This document shows positions 46,753 to 59,905 of a stretch of 64,000 nt of DNA, one piece after another. The position numbers and the translations under genes are program-made. Under the pieces are notes generated by a model. It was not told where the DNA came from, ran no database searches, and saw only the letters and a program-made list of their open reading frames with translations. The stretch comes from Theropithecus gelada (taxonomy: Eukaryota > Chordata > Mammalia > Primates > Cercopithecidae), in the NCBI RefSeq assembly GCF_003255815.1, contig NC_037686.1, positions 59,592,370 to 59,656,369 on the forward strand. The letters are read 5' to 3'. The stretch's first letter is position 1. Each line of letters opens with the position of its first letter.

Positions 46753-49173
46753 CATGCTGCGACTTTTACTTTCTGCCTAATTGAGACCTCACGTTTCTGG
46801 GGGAAGGGAAAGTAGATAGCTGTGCTTTCTCCTGAACCTGCTCAGAATTTGCACAAGCAAGCTGCTTTCCAGAACACCAGAGATACATGAAATCTCATAA
46901 AGGTCGTCTATGACTACTGCAACCAAGTATTTCTTTTAAATTTCTACATTTTCTTCCAGTATTTGCTGGCCCCAACCCATATCACCATCTCAGGCTGGTT
47001 CCATGTTGACTTTCTCAAATATTTAGCAGTCTTTCTGGACACCCCATTTGTTATCCAAGTGGTACCTCTGGGTATGCTGTTTCTGTGCTTTGACTCCACG
47101 TCAAATCAGTCTGCCCTGCCTGGTAAGAATTACTGCAATCGAATTAAGAAGGGAATTGAAATAGGAGCATCTCCCAACCAAAATGCCATAGGCTCCTATG
47201 TCTCTTATTGGAGATCTTTAGGAATCTAGAGAGTGTGGTCTGTAGAGAAAAGTCTTTTGAATAAAGACTTCTCTATATAAAGCATATGGCGTCTAATGCA
47301 TGTCCAGAGGTCCAGAGTGATTGCTTTGAAAATTTAGTCCATCATTTTTTGAGAAAAGAGTTTGTGCTCTTTTTTCAACCTTTCTTGAAGTCCCACACAA
47401 CACTCAAAAGCTTTTGCAGTACAGGAGACCTAGAAATCTCTAAGCATTCTTTCTATGTTATTGTGTATTATATAAAAATAATTTGCTTCCAGAGAATAAG
47501 ACAGACATAGCAGATTTTTTTGGTAAAGGGTGAGAAAGAAATTCCAACTAATAGAATATTGATAGGCATATACAAATATTACTTGTCACCAATTATTTAA
47601 ATAGTTTAATCTGTAATATTTAAGATTGAGATTGGCCAATTAATACCCACGTTGTACTATTATAATATTCAGTAAGAGTTCATTTTAAAATCATGTAATG
47701 CAGTATACTATGAATGATTCTTATTCCAAGAATATAACTGGTTGGTTTTGTTATCAACATTTATATTACAAATAAGCTATGATTAAAGAAAATAAAGATA
47801 AAAAGGAATGAAGGGATAATACATTCCTGGAGATATCCATGCCCTTTTATATTGTACTTATGTGAAAAGATAATTGGCATGATGTTAGCCAATACATAGC
47901 TAAAGCAAACTAAATTAATAATAATAATTCTCAATCACCACCTAATGCTTTGGAAAATGTATATTAACTATACTGTGGTGTATCTTTTCATTAACAAACT
48001 GAAAAAAAAAAAACTTCTCACTTTTTTTTAGTCCAAGAAGATTATATTTACATTATAACCCTACAGCCCATTGGTTTACTTGATAACAAAGTCCTCTCAT
48101 ATTCTGCATGCTATGTTTCAATGGTAAAGAAAGACTCAATATTAACAGCGTTCTGGAGGAAAATATGTATCAGGAGAAAAAGATGCAAAATTCATTGCTA
48201 TCACCCTTCTGAATATTATATGTATCAGAATGAAACTTCTGAGGTTTTCTCATTCTCTATGAATAAATTGTTATTTCATCAAATACTAATGTATAAATGT
48301 CAAATTTTGTTCAATAATTTATATAAAATTGTAGCTTAGGTTTTCTTATATTTTTCTTAGAATTATCCTATTGACTTTTTATAAATAGTTACCATTCTAG
48401 CTTTTTAAAGAAAATAAATAATTTTGTAAGTATACATTACTTAACAGTTCTATTTTCCACTTTATTTAATAAAATGGCCAAAACTTTTAATAGGAAAGTT
48501 ATGCCTCTCTAAACGTTATACTTTCTGGAAATATTGATATTAAAGTAAATGAATTAAATAAGCTAAATTTAAACTCTTTATATATTGACTAAAGACTCTT
48601 ACATTTTGGTCAAAAATAAGTTGTTAGCACCTAGGGAATTATTTATTTTATTTAAGTTGTCACATTTTAGTCACTAGTTACTCAATTAATTAATGAATCC
48701 TTATATTATATTTAATAAATATCTTAAATGTCTCACACATTGTGACTGAAAATATTTACTTAGTTGTGAAATCAAATTTGAAATAACATGATAATCATCT
48801 ACAGTTGATAAATTTATAAAATATTAAAATTTAAAATTTGAAATATGTGATGTGCTTTTAAGGTTTCCTTTGATCTAACTTCTATCAATTATGGATCCAT
48901 TTTTCCTGCTATCTGTTTTACTTGGGAATCTCAATTTCTAGAAAAATGTTTAGTATAAGGATTACCGCTCAAAAATGTTAAAAATAATGAACCAAAACCC
49001 CCAAATGAGTATTTTCTTCTATGTCTCAATTTTGCAGACTACGTTCATTTTCTACATTTATAAGACTCTTATTTTATAAATTTTCTTTATAGAAAATTAT
49101 CTTACAAAATCATCTTGATTGATTCTGTAATTGTTTGCCCACTAGTCAGCCAACTTTTTCTGCAAAGAGGCAG
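46753..49173. other. Unassigned AT-rich stretch
   Basis: There are short frames at 46963-47229, 47286-47510 and 48121-48339, but I recognise nothing in them. Much of 47500-49100 is very AT-rich. Confidence 0.4.
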
Positions 49174-49566
49174 TGTTAGGGACTGAATTATGCATCCACA
49201 TAATTTATCTGTTGATGTCCTAATTCCCAGTACCTCAGAATGTGATGGGAATTCGGGCTAGAGTCTTAAAGTGATAATTAAGTTAAAGTAAGTTCATATA
49301 GGGTGGACCATAATCTACTATCACTGGTATCTTTATGAAAAGAGGTAATTAAAACATGGACAGGTATAGACAAAAACCATGTGAAGCAACAGGGAGAAGA
49401 TGACCATCTACAAACTTTCTTTTGAAGCCTCAGAAGAAACCAATTCTGTGGACACCAGGACTCTTCTTGGATTTCTCAACTTCAGAACTGGAAGACCTAA
49501 GTTTCTGTTGCTTAAGTCACCTGGTCTGTGGTACTTTGTTATAGAAGCCCCAGTAAACTAATATAA
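49174..49566 (+). mobile_element. MLT1-like LTR
   Basis: TGTTAGGGACTGAATTATGC, GTACCTCAGAATGTGATGGG, AAACCATGTGAAGCAACAGG, GAAGATGACCATCTACAAAC, CCTCAGAAGAAACCAATTCT and TGTGGTACTTTGTTATAGAA run in order on the plus strand. It is the same family as the LTR at 41013-41473 and in the opposite orientation. Confidence 0.85.
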
Positions 49567-50534
49567 CCAAGAGAGTGAGTATTTCAAGCTATGTGGCCTT
49601 ATGGCTTCCAATGGAGCTACTCAAGTCTACTACTGTAGTGCAAAACCAAACATAGATGATATGGATATGTACGATTGCGTCTGTATTCATATACATAAAT
49701 ATGCTGAATATGGTTCATGGGCCATGCTTTCCTTACTTATGATTTAGATGGAAAAAGGGCAAGGAAATAAAACTAAATATTTCAAGGAAAAATGTAGGCA
49801 CAGAATGGAAAGAAAGACTAATACCATAACAGACTGGGCATAGACAGAAATTCATGAAAATTTTCACTTTACACTTTATAGAAAACTAGTAATCTCCGGG
49901 ACACTTCCACTGCAATTAAACTCTATTCCTGATAAAATACAATCAATGCCTTGCAAAAGATTTTTAAAATCTCAATAACCTAAACAAACAGGTGAAAAGA
50001 AAAATGATCTGAGCTGGAATGTAAACAATAAACTATGAGGAAAGTGGATAAAACTCAGTAGATCAATGCCAGTGTAAGTATGCAACAGGAAGATGTTGGC
50101 TGTTGCTTTGGCATTGTTGGGGAGCTGAATCTAAGACTTCAAAGGATAAAATATCCAAAGGAGATTGAAAGGACCCCAAAATAGTAGCAAGCTCTCTCCC
50201 TTCCCTCTTCTCTTGTCAAACAGTAGAAAAAAGAAACCTTCCCTGGAGGAAAGAATCTCCAGATTAGACTCGAGACATTCTTGTACATTAGGCACAATCA
50301 AATATAAATTTCCCCAGATTTACTTACTGACCATGTGAGAGTTAGCCAAGTATCTAATAAAATGTATATTCATGAAGGTATTCATAAAATGGGAAAATAT
50401 ACTGATAATAGAAATAAATACGAATTTAAAAATGAATACCACTAAGGCTATCATAAACATCTGTATTTCCTCAAAAAAACCTTGATGGATCTTAAAATAT
50501 AAAAAAATTGCAAATGTAATAAATATTTTATACT
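49567..50534. other. Unassigned stretch
   Basis: I see no gene. The last part may belong to the L1 that follows. Confidence 0.35.
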
Positions 50535-50720
50535 AGTTGCCAGGAACTGGAGGGAAGAAGTGGAGTTTATACCGAACAGGTATAAAGTTCCAGTTAATCG
50601 GGATAATTCTAGAGATCTGCTACTACGCAACTCATGCCTAGAGTTAAAAATATCATATTATGCACTTAAACATTTGTTCAAAGACTGGCTTTTGTGTTAA
50701 ATGCTCACACTAAAACAAAA
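50535..50720 (+). mobile_element. Old L1 LINE 3' end
   Basis: GTTGCCAGGAACTGGAGGGA, TATAAAGTTCCAGTTAATCG and ATGCCTAGAGTTAAAAATAT match an L1M-type 3' UTR. Together with CATATTATGCACTTAAACAT they give the plus orientation. A CAAAA-rich tail follows. Confidence 0.65.
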
Positions 50721-51199
50721 CAAAACAAAATAAAAAGATACAAAATCCATCAAAAGTGATTGTTTAAAAATTTATATTGAAAATAAAATAAAGGCCGTAG
50801 ACAAAAATTAATGAATAGATTAACCAACAGATTAGACACAGCCAGAAAGAGAATTAATGAATAGAACTAAAGCAGTTATACACTGCAGAAAAGATAAACA
50901 AATTGTTAGATAATATGAAAACATTTAAGTTATGTAAGATAGAAAGATTGAGTCAAATATATTTCTAATTATAGTGCCAGAAAATAAGGATTAGATACAT
51001 AGAAGAGAGGTTATACATAAAGAATCATAAACTATACATTTCCCTACATTGATTGATATCAGATTCCATCAACTATTAAGCACAATGTATATAGAGTAGG
51101 ATAAATAAAATGAAGTCCATGCTTATGCACATTCAGTCTGTTAGACTGAATAACAGACATACATTCAGAAGGAAAATAGTGTTCATAATCAAAGGACTC
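50721..51199. other. Unassigned AT-rich stretch
   Basis: I see no gene or repeat family. Confidence 0.4.
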
Positions 51200-51760
51200 A
51201 CAGTCATACAAACCGCTGATTTCTCAAATGTGTAAACCAAAGTGTCTGGGACAGATCTCAAGCAATTGAGAGGTTTATTTTGCCAGGGTTGAGGATGCAC
51301 CTGGGGGAAACAAAACAAAACAAAACACAAGTTGCAGTAACCTGTGTTTCACAAACAAAACAAAACAAAACACAAGGTCTGTGACCTGTGCTTTCTCCAA
51401 AGAGGGTTTTGAGGACTTCCAATATTTATAGGAGAAAAAATGCCCAGGAGGGTGATAGAAAAATAAAAAGAAAGGAAGGTTCTTGTGAGGTTTTGATTAA
51501 TGCTTACTGAATGCACATTTTAAAAGTTCAAAAGGAGTGAGGGGAGAAGTTGATTATGTATTCCTCTGGAGCTCCGCAGATCTACATTTTCCATAAGACA
51601 AAGTAAGCATGTGAAATTAAAGCTATCTGTTTGGGAACAAAAGAAAAGCAGATTTTGCGTGACTCAGTTCCCAAGCTTAACTTTCCTTTTGGCATAGTGA
51701 GTTTGGGGTTCCAAGATTCTATTTTCATTTCACAAAGGCAAAAATGGGTACCACAATACA
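51200..51760 (-). mobile_element. ERV-type LTR
   Basis: GTGTCTGGGACAGATCTCAA, GAGGTTTATTTTGCCAGGGT, TCCAAAGAGGGTTTTGAGGA, GGTTTTGATTAATGCTTACT and GCATAGTGAGTTTGGGG run in the order I expect for the reverse of a retroviral LTR, with its AATAAA on the minus strand near 51272. The family name and exact ends are uncertain. Confidence 0.6.
51308..51395 (+). repeat. Tandem duplication (about 45 bp) with CAAAA runs
   Basis: Two units each contain CAAAACAAAACAAAACACAAG followed by a CCTGTG(T/C)TT word. The duplication lies inside the LTR at 51200-51760. Confidence 0.8.
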
Positions 51761-53709
51761 GAGGAATCAAAATCTCACAATCACCAAGAGAATAGTACTA
51801 TCAACTTAAATTTTATATTCTGCAAAGCTATCTTTCTGGCATAATACTAAGTTAATGATATTTTCGGATGAAAAACTTAAATTTTCTACCAGTGCCTCAT
51901 TGCTAAAAGATTTTTTAAAATAAAAAAAAAAATTCAAGAAAAAATGAAAAGGTTTTCAAGGCAAGAAGACCAAAATGCAAGTCAGGAATGTGAGAAAATT
52001 AATTTGAAATCATGTTAGTACATCTAACAAACAATGTATGAGGTTAAACAAAACCAGACATACACAAGGCTATACTCTGAACATAATTTATTATATATGC
52101 ACAGTCCTTAAAGCCTGTATTTTTAAGGCATATGAAACATGCAGAAGAAACGAGAACTAGAGGGTATAAAATCCCAAAGTACCAGGAACTCCTTCGAGTG
52201 AATTGAAGACCTTTAGCAATGCCTGGGGACTCTGCCAAGCAAAGCCACTCTAGGACGAGTGGATGAAAATATACGAGAAAGCAGCCGAGCTTCTTATGGT
52301 TACATAGAACTGGGATGACAAAATAAGATGCAGAAGAATCTTCAAACTCTCAAGACCTTTGTCCAATTCTGACTGAGTAGAATAGGAGTCTGAAGAACCA
52401 ACTGATAATGAACAAAGAAAATTATAAATGTCATCACACTGGGGGAGATGACACTCTTTCAAAATGTAAAGCAGATATTGATATTTTCCTTAATCATATT
52501 ATAAAGGTTAGTAATCATGTTAACTATAATGTTATTGACTTTATATTTTTTGGAGGATCTCATGATCAAATTGTGGAGCTAGGACCATCCATATGGAATT
52601 AAACAAGATTTATGGAGGCTAAAATTTTTGCTCAAATCAGTCACATAGCATAATTTATAACCTTTTAGTAAACTGAAGAATGCAGTAGATACAAAGTCTT
52701 AGTAAGTGTTTATTAAGTGAATCAGTGAATGGACAACAAAGAAGCAAAAAAATGGTTTGGGAAATAATATTCAGTCAAGAATTTGGGGATCTATTATAAG
52801 GAAAGATCGGTTACACTTTCTGGCCTTTAGGTATTTACTGGCCAAAGAAACCATGTTATTATATTAACATATAATCAATTAATATAATAATTATATTATG
52901 TTATATTACCTTAGAGATAAATTACTCAGCAAAGTTGAAATAGTTTCAGTGCAATTTCCCAGGAATTATAAGATATACACATATATGTGTGTGTGTGTGT
53001 GTGTGTGTATGTGTGTGTATATTCAAGTACACCCAGCCCTAAAGTTGACAAATTGCAAAGATTTAAAGACATGGGTAAGTGCCAGTTTCTACCACTTTGC
53101 ATGGCCTTATATCAAGCTGGCAGAATGTGGGGAAATGAGAGCCATCTCATCACCCTAATGTCTGAGAAAGAACTTGGATCTCAAGTGTAGCTCAATCTTC
53201 TTATCTCAATCCTTTTAAAAGTTTGAAACACTCTTAGCATTTTGCATATCAATCATTAACAGATCAGAAAGTAGTGTATTTAATCATTGTATATGAGCAG
53301 GACAAGATAGTTAAAGTAAAAAAGTGGCATAAAAATAAAAATAAGTTAAATAATGTTACTTCTGATATATTTGTATTTGAAGCTTATTGAATGAACATTT
53401 TAGTAAAGAGAGACCACATAGTAAATATCTTTTTTTCCCCGAAGATAAGTGGGATGTTACATGGAAGAAAATACCAACATTGACTTTTTAAATGAATTTG
53501 AAATTACTTTTTTATTTAAAAGAAGATAAGAAAAATGCAGTTTGTTTTGATTTTGAGGGTAGACATCTTATTTTTTAATCTAACACAATGCTACTCAAGG
53601 TCTAATTCAGTTTCAATTAATGTAGATCTCTAGATTTTATTGTATTTAATAAAAATAGTATATTAAAATAAAATGAAAACTGTCTTGTCTAGCTGTTTTT
53701 AATCTTTTA
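51761..53709. other. Unassigned AT-rich stretch with microsatellite
   Basis: It contains an AT-rich tract (52858-52912) and a TG run (52981-53022). Positions 52660-52740 weakly resemble an L2 end. I see no gene. Confidence 0.4.
52981..53022. repeat. (TG)n microsatellite
   Basis: A long TG run with TATG interruptions. Short frames crossing it are repeat-derived. Confidence 0.95.
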
Positions 53710-53965
53710 GTTTAAGAATTCCCCTAGGAGGCCTTCCTTAACTCTATCCTGTGCTTTGCTGGCCTGTTCTATCCAACTGCATGCTTATTTGGACTTCAAT
53801 ACATAAACATATTTTCCACGTGTAATTCTCCCTTTCTTTTATTAGCTCCTTGAAAAAAGATTGCCTTTCATCTGTATCCACATGGAAGAACACACTGTTT
53901 AAGATAGAAATATGTACTGAAATTGTATTTGATAAATGAATAGATCAATAAATGAATTAATTTTT
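53710..53965 (+). mobile_element. L2 LINE, 3' end
   Basis: AGGAGGCCTTCCTTAACTCT, TTTTATTAGCTCCTTGAAAA and a terminal TTTGATAAATGAATAG stretch follow the L2 3' order. Confidence 0.6.
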
Positions 53966-54079
53966 AAAAATTTTAGCACAAAATAAAAAAAAATCACCAA
54001 TACTTGCAAGGAATTAATTGTATTTAGAATAATCATATTGATAGAATTTTAGAAATTTCAAAAAGTGACATGAAAAGGA

Positions 54080-54150
54080 AGATTATGAAGATCATTTAAT
54101 GTAATCCTCATTTTACAGTTGAAGGAGCAGAGGCGCAGAGACTTAAATAT
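54080..54150 (-). mobile_element. MIR SINE fragment
   Basis: TAATCCTCATTTTACAGTTG and AAGGAGCAGAGGCGCAGAGA are the reverse of the MIR core. Confidence 0.65.
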
Positions 54151-54927
54151 TTTTATCTTAGTGTTTTAATAGAGATAAATTCAAAAAGACATAATTTTCT
54201 TTATGTTTTGCTAACTAGCTTCTATAAAATTACACACATACACATGTGCACAAACACACACACTTAGAACAAATTAATAATTGACAAACTAATATTTTCA
54301 TTAGATTAAATGATGTTAATTGTAAGATTCTTTGGAGCTTTTTTGTAAGTCTCCTTTCAGTTACTATATTAGGTTAGTAGATCATTTTGTTTAATTCCTT
54401 ACATTTCCAGATAGCCTGAATTGTATGCCATGAAAAAAAATGTGTATTTCTTTACTTTTCTTGTCACTAGTTAATTTATTAACAGATGAGTAAACAGTGA
54501 TAAATTTCTTTTAAATCTCAACTTATGCTAGTGATGCTCTTAAATAAGAATTGCCAGCTTTGTTAGACATGTATTTTTTTAGACATGACTAAGCAGAGCT
54601 TTTTAATGCATTTTCCCAGCCTGAAAAAAACATCCCAATGGTTTTAAATGTAATTGTTCCTGTGGCTTAAAATAATATCTTATCAACAAATAATGTAAAT
54701 TGCCTTGTACAGTGTTTTCTAACATTTGCATCATTTTACACAACAGATATGTGTCATGTCAAAGACATACTATCTTATAGTTATTATTGTGCTGTATAAA
54801 GATAAATGTTTTAACAGATAGTTAATTTAAAAATTTTGCAATTTTGTATTTTTCTTCTTAAAATAAATATGTACAGGATAAAGCTTTAGCCCGTGATATT
54901 ATCGTTATACCCTAAAAATAAGTTTTC
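54151..54927. other. Unassigned AT-rich stretch
   Basis: A CA-rich patch lies at 54228-54262. I see no gene. Confidence 0.4.
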
Positions 54928-54932
54928 ATGAT

Positions 54933-55282
54933 TGATATGTATACCTACCCAAATCTTATCTCGAATTGTAATCCTTATAATCCCCACATGGGAGCAGATT
55001 GGATTATGTGGGCAATTTCCCCCATGCTGCTCTCATGACATTGAGTGAGGTCTCAGGAGATCTGATGGTTTTGTTTATGTTTGACAGTTCCTCCTACACA
55101 TGCTTTCTTCTCTCTTTTGCCTGCTGCCATTTAAGCCACACCTGTTTCCCCTTCTGCCATGATTGTAAGTTTCTGGAGGCCTCCCCAGCTATGTGGAAGT
55201 GCAAGCCAATTAAACTTCTTTTCTTTATAAATTGCACAGTCTTGGGTAGTTCTTTAGAGCAGTGTGAGAATGGACTAATACA
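54933..55282 (+). mobile_element. MST/THE1-type solo LTR with 5-bp target duplication
   Basis: TGATATGTATACCTACCCAA, CCCCCATGCTGCTCTCATGA, CAGGAGATCTGATGGTTTTG, GAGGCCTCCCCAGCTATGTG and GAATGGACTAATACA give a complete 350-bp plus-strand LTR. ATGAT at 54928-54932 and 55283-55287 is a perfect 5-bp duplication. Open frames on both strands across it are LTR-derived. Confidence 0.95.
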
Positions 55283-55330
55283 ATGATGAAATGAAATGGA
55301 AGATCTAGGAGCTTCTACAAAACATGAATT

Positions 55331-55363
55331 ATTCCTAGTGAACACAGAATGGTCACTAGGAAT
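55331..55363. repeat. Perfect 11-bp inverted repeat (hairpin)
   Basis: ATTCCTAGTGA (55331-55341) and TCACTAGGAAT (55353-55363) are exact complements around an 11-nt loop. One more T-A pair can form outside. It lies 44 bp beyond the MST LTR. I do not know a function. Confidence 0.9.
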
Positions 55364-56653
55364 AGTGCATGTTTTTTGAGGTAGTAAAAGGATAATTAGG
55401 CATTTTTTAGTCTTTAACCCCAAAGAATCTTAAATATTATTTTAAGAAATTATGACAACTAAGAAAAATACATAAAAGCCTTTATAATCCCCAAAATGTA
55501 ACCCTATATTATGTGGTATGAAAGAAATTACATAAATACCCTCAATCTATTGGTTGTTCTTCCTTGAATTAGTTTACAAATGCATATTCCAGTGATCAAA
55601 CTTTCTCATGCAGTAACAACAGAACGTTGTCAACCAAAAGACATTGTGTTTAAATTTCAGCAATGTTTGGTTAGTAACATTTGCTTACTCTTTAACCCAG
55701 GAATAAAGTGGTCATTTATTTAATGAGATAAATAAATTCAAGCTTATAAAATTGTTAATTTCTGAATAAAATCTGTCCCATGTTTTAGAAGCTAGGTTTT
55801 GGTAGAAACAGTATTACCCCAAAATATTTAATATACTCATAGTTTATTATATCAATAATTAATAATATAATAATTACTAATATAATTAATAGTAATAATA
55901 GTTAATTAATATAATTAACTGTAAGTATGAGCATTTTCTTCTTTGCTAGAATTCTCATTGTTGATATTCTTGACCTTCTCATTGTTTTCCAAATAGGTTG
56001 TAAATTTTCCAACTGTTTCATTTCAGCTTCCAATTTGATGATTTTCATTTTTAATCTATTAATGTATTCTTACTTTGTATTCTACGAAGTAAATGACTTG
56101 TACTCTTAAAAATACTCTGGTCATGAAAGAACAAAGATTATTCCAGACTAAAGGTCTGATGATTACACTGTGGTTATATGAGAAAATTTCTTTGTTTTAG
56201 GTAAGTATAACTTAAAAAGCTCAAGTCAAGGGACATTATACATCAAGAGTAAATTGGTAACTTACTCTTAAAAGTTTCCAAAAATACTTATAGGTGTGTA
56301 AACTGTTATATAAATAAATATACATGCATATGCAAATATATGTGTGTGTATATATGTAAATAAATGATAGATTAGATTAATGTATAGTCATATGTAACAA
56401 TAGATCATGAAAAGGCAAATGTGAGTAAATAGCAAACATTTGTAGAATCTAGATGAGTAATGTATGTAAATTGTTTATACTATTTTTGCAGTTTTCTTTT
56501 AAACCTGAAATCATCTCATAGTAAAAAGTTAAAAAAAACCTAAATTTAATTGTTTTATTATATTCATATAAATATATCGAATAATTTAAAACTTCATTAA
56601 ATGTTTTAAAATTTGACTGAAATGTTTTACATTTCAAAACCATCTATTAAAAT
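55364..56653. other. Unassigned, very AT-rich
   Basis: Positions 55830-55925 are a low-complexity AATTA/ATAATA tract and 56270-56360 are TATG-rich. I see no gene. Confidence 0.45.
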
Positions 56654-56662
56654 CTTATTCTG

Positions 56663-56955
56663 GCTGAGTGCAGTGGCTCAAACCTACAATCTCAGTACAT
56701 TTTTGGAGGCAGAGGCATTGCTTGAGGCTTGGTGTTTGAGATCAGCCTGAACAATAAATCAAGACCCATCTCTACAAAAAAATAGGTTTTTTAAAAAAGT
56801 AGCTGTATGAGTGTGGTGGCTTATGCCTGTAGTTCCAGACAGTGGGGAGGAGGAGGTGAGAAGATTGCTTGAACCCAGGTGTATGAGGGTATAGTGAGCT
56901 GTGATAATACTACTGCACTCCAGCATCGGTAACAGAGCAAGACCCCATCTCAAAA

Positions 56956-56994
<39 letters not shown>

Positions 56995-57004
56995 ACGACA
57001 ACAA
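56663..57004 (+). mobile_element. AluJ-like Alu with target duplication
   Basis: This is a strongly diverged plus-strand Alu (GCTGAGTGCAGTGGCTCAAA, GCTTGAACCCAGGTGTATGA, CTGCACTCCAGCATCGG) with a long AAAT-repeat tail (56953-56995). CTTATTCTG occurs at 56654-56662 and 57005-57013. Confidence 0.95.
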
Positions 57005-57013
57005 CTTATTCTG

Positions 57014-59664
57014 AGTCAAGGACTAAATTAGAATCCTACAGACAATTCATAAAATATAAAATCAGGATGTTTGATAACATATTGAAATAGAATAATTTGC
57101 TGTGTCTCTCTTTCACTCAAAAAATCCTGTTTAAATTTAAGGGTTAATATATCCAGAAAGATAATTATAGCAGAGTAATGCAGAAGTAAAATGTGTCAGC
57201 TTTGATTATACATAACAACAAAGCAAAATTGTTTTCTACATTCTTACACGATCATTATGGAAAGTACTATATACTATGAAAACATTATGCTATTGTCACT
57301 GTCAGAAAGCAAATGGTTCTCTAAAACCCCTCTTAGAATGCTTTTAAAATTGTGTTTCCAAATCTTGCAATAAGAAAAGTTTTAAATGTTATCAATATAA
57401 AGCTCTGAGGTTTGCATAAAAAACATTACAGTGAGTAGAAGATGTAATTCACAATATTGCATACGGTTGTATCAAAATAAAGACGAGCTCTTTCTGGTAA
57501 TTTTCTTTGTTGTTTGAATTGTTTTGGTAAATACACAGGAATAGCAGTAGTGAAACTTTAGCGTAAATTTGTTTTCATTTTTTTATATCACTTTGAAAGT
57601 GAAAACATGTCTTTTACTGTACTTCTGTAGATAACATGCTTTTACAATATGTCTGACTGATTTTTCTTTATTGGGCAAAGACACAAAGATTTGCTATAAT
57701 GAACTGCAAAAGGATTTGTACAACTGATCCTCAGGAATTTAATATACTGGGAAAAATTGATAACCTGAAATTGATGACCCAAAAATTAAAAAAAAAAAGT
57801 TAGAAATTATGTTATCAATCTGGGTCTATCCTTGTGAAATCAGGTAGATCATAATAAAATCTTGCAGAAAGAGTGACTATCTAGATATATGTCACATATA
57901 GCTTATGTTTCAGGAGAGTTAAATATGTGGGAAACTAGATTCAATTTTAAAAATAATTTTCCTTCCACGGATTTATGTACATGGGACTGGGTAGGATGGT
58001 GACTTGGATACATATCCAACAAGGCCAGGGCAATTCGTGTCTCTCCTACTTTTGAAAATCCCCGGAGTACTCTGATGGGTACACATGGTCTTTGGTCCTG
58101 CTTTGGGATAGGAAGATCTCAACCTCACAACTAATACACTTTGTTGTGGTGGTGGTGGTGGTGGTGGTTGTTAAAGTAGGTAAGGTAAGGATAGAGGTAC
58201 GGATAAGGATAAGACGAGATGCAGAAGGAGAGGGCAGTTACACGCCACTGATTGGGTTTGACTCTAATTTTTGTTTTCAAAAGTCACAATGGCCACCTTT
58301 GAATCCTTTAAGCAAAGCTTGAATGTTTTCAGCCCACAAATGGCTGTCCATCAAGTACCAGGTCCTCATTAGTGATGTCAGCTATCCCGGCTTTAGGAAC
58401 TCTCGGCTCCACAGCCACACTGCCCTTGGCTGATGCTGAGAGAAGTCAAGGAAGTGCTTTTTGTTCGCTTGGAAGAAATAAACTAGCATACTGTGAAATG
58501 CCTCTTGGAGCTGACAGCAGTCCCCAAGAAACAGCACCCATTTATTGTCTCACCAACTCTTAGTCTTCTTGAAATCAAAAAGTTAATTGTCATAGATACA
58601 ACTTTTTGTTTCTTGAAAACAAAGTTTATGACACAATAAATAAATGGGTGTTATTTTAAGTTATTAAATTTGTCATAATCTCTTACACACCATAGTAAAT
58701 TATAATAATACACTGGCTGTACAAATTAACCAAGGATGTCATATTTCTCTTTTTGTCTTCCTTCCTCCGTCCTTTATTTCTTCCTCTTTTCCTTGCTTAA
58801 AACACATAGGATTGTAGTACATACTAATGCTTGATTTTCTCCTCATATATCATATTATAAACGTATTGCTGATAAGACATAACAGGTGAAGTTTAATGTT
58901 ATAATTTGATATTAATTAGACATTTTTGTGATCTCTAGTCATTTTTCACTGTAATTTTGGACCTTTGGAAATCTATAAATATTGTTGATTAATTGTTGGT
59001 GAATCAGTTATCTAATCAATTAAATATCAACAAAGCACACCTCTTGTTTTAAGAGCAATCTCTAAAATTTAAGAAATTTGGGCCTTTAGTTTCACTACTC
59101 ACACCACAAGTGCTCAAAATAGTATATGTCTTCCGGCTACCATATTGGATGTCACAGATACAGAAACACACACCTTAACACAGAACATCCTACTGAATAT
59201 CGCTTATTTACTTCATGAACCTAGCATAAACTGTTTTAATAGTCTAATGATAAATCACATATTTCTGCACTCTTGTTTTATTCCAACTTTACAGGGTCAG
59301 GTTGGCGACATAATCTATCTCATATGAATGTTTACACTCAAAATATACTCAAAATATTACAGCTATACTGAAGGTGAACAAGTGGTCATCAATCAGTAGT
59401 AACGAATTACTCTCCTAGTTCTCAGATCTGATGTGTCTTTTCTCCTTCAAAAAATATTGTATTAAAATAATAAACTAGATAAACTTTATGAAATTGGATG
59501 ATGAATTCAAACATAATCTTCTCCTTAAATTTGAAAAATATTATCAACATTACCACAAAAATAAAGATGAAAAAGCCTCTATTTGTTCTTAAAATCAGAA
59601 TACTTCCCTCCAGTACTTAAATATAGAACAAGGCTTCTTACTACTTTGATGACATTGGAGACAG
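57014..59664. other. Unassigned stretch
   Basis: A (GTG)n run lies at 58142-58170. The neighbourhood 58180-58560 is more GC-rich than its surroundings and repeat-free to my eye, with a 63-codon frame (58372-58563) that I do not recognise. Confidence 0.4.
58142..58170. repeat. (GTG)n microsatellite
   Basis: About eight GGT/GTG units. A 76-codon frame across it shows a corresponding valine run. Confidence 0.9.
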
Positions 59665-59905
59665 GGCACCATGTTGGTTAGGGCATACTCTGGGACTGAA
59701 TAACCAAGTTGGACTTGTAACTCTGGCATTTCTTAGTTGTGTAATATTTCTGTGCTTCAGTTTCTTCATCTAGGTATTGGGAATAATACATTAGTCCATA
59801 ATTACTTGGATTTTTATTGGAATTGAATAAATTGTCATACATACCAAATTCAGAATTCGAAAAATATAAAGTACTTGGTATATGTTAGTCATTACTATGA
59901 AGTCT
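59665..59905 (+). mobile_element. MIR SINE
   Basis: GACTTGTAACTCTGGCATTT, CTTAGTTGTGTAATATTTCT, GTGCTTCAGTTTCTTCATCT and AAGTACTTGGTATATGTTAG span most of the MIR consensus in the plus orientation. Confidence 0.8.
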
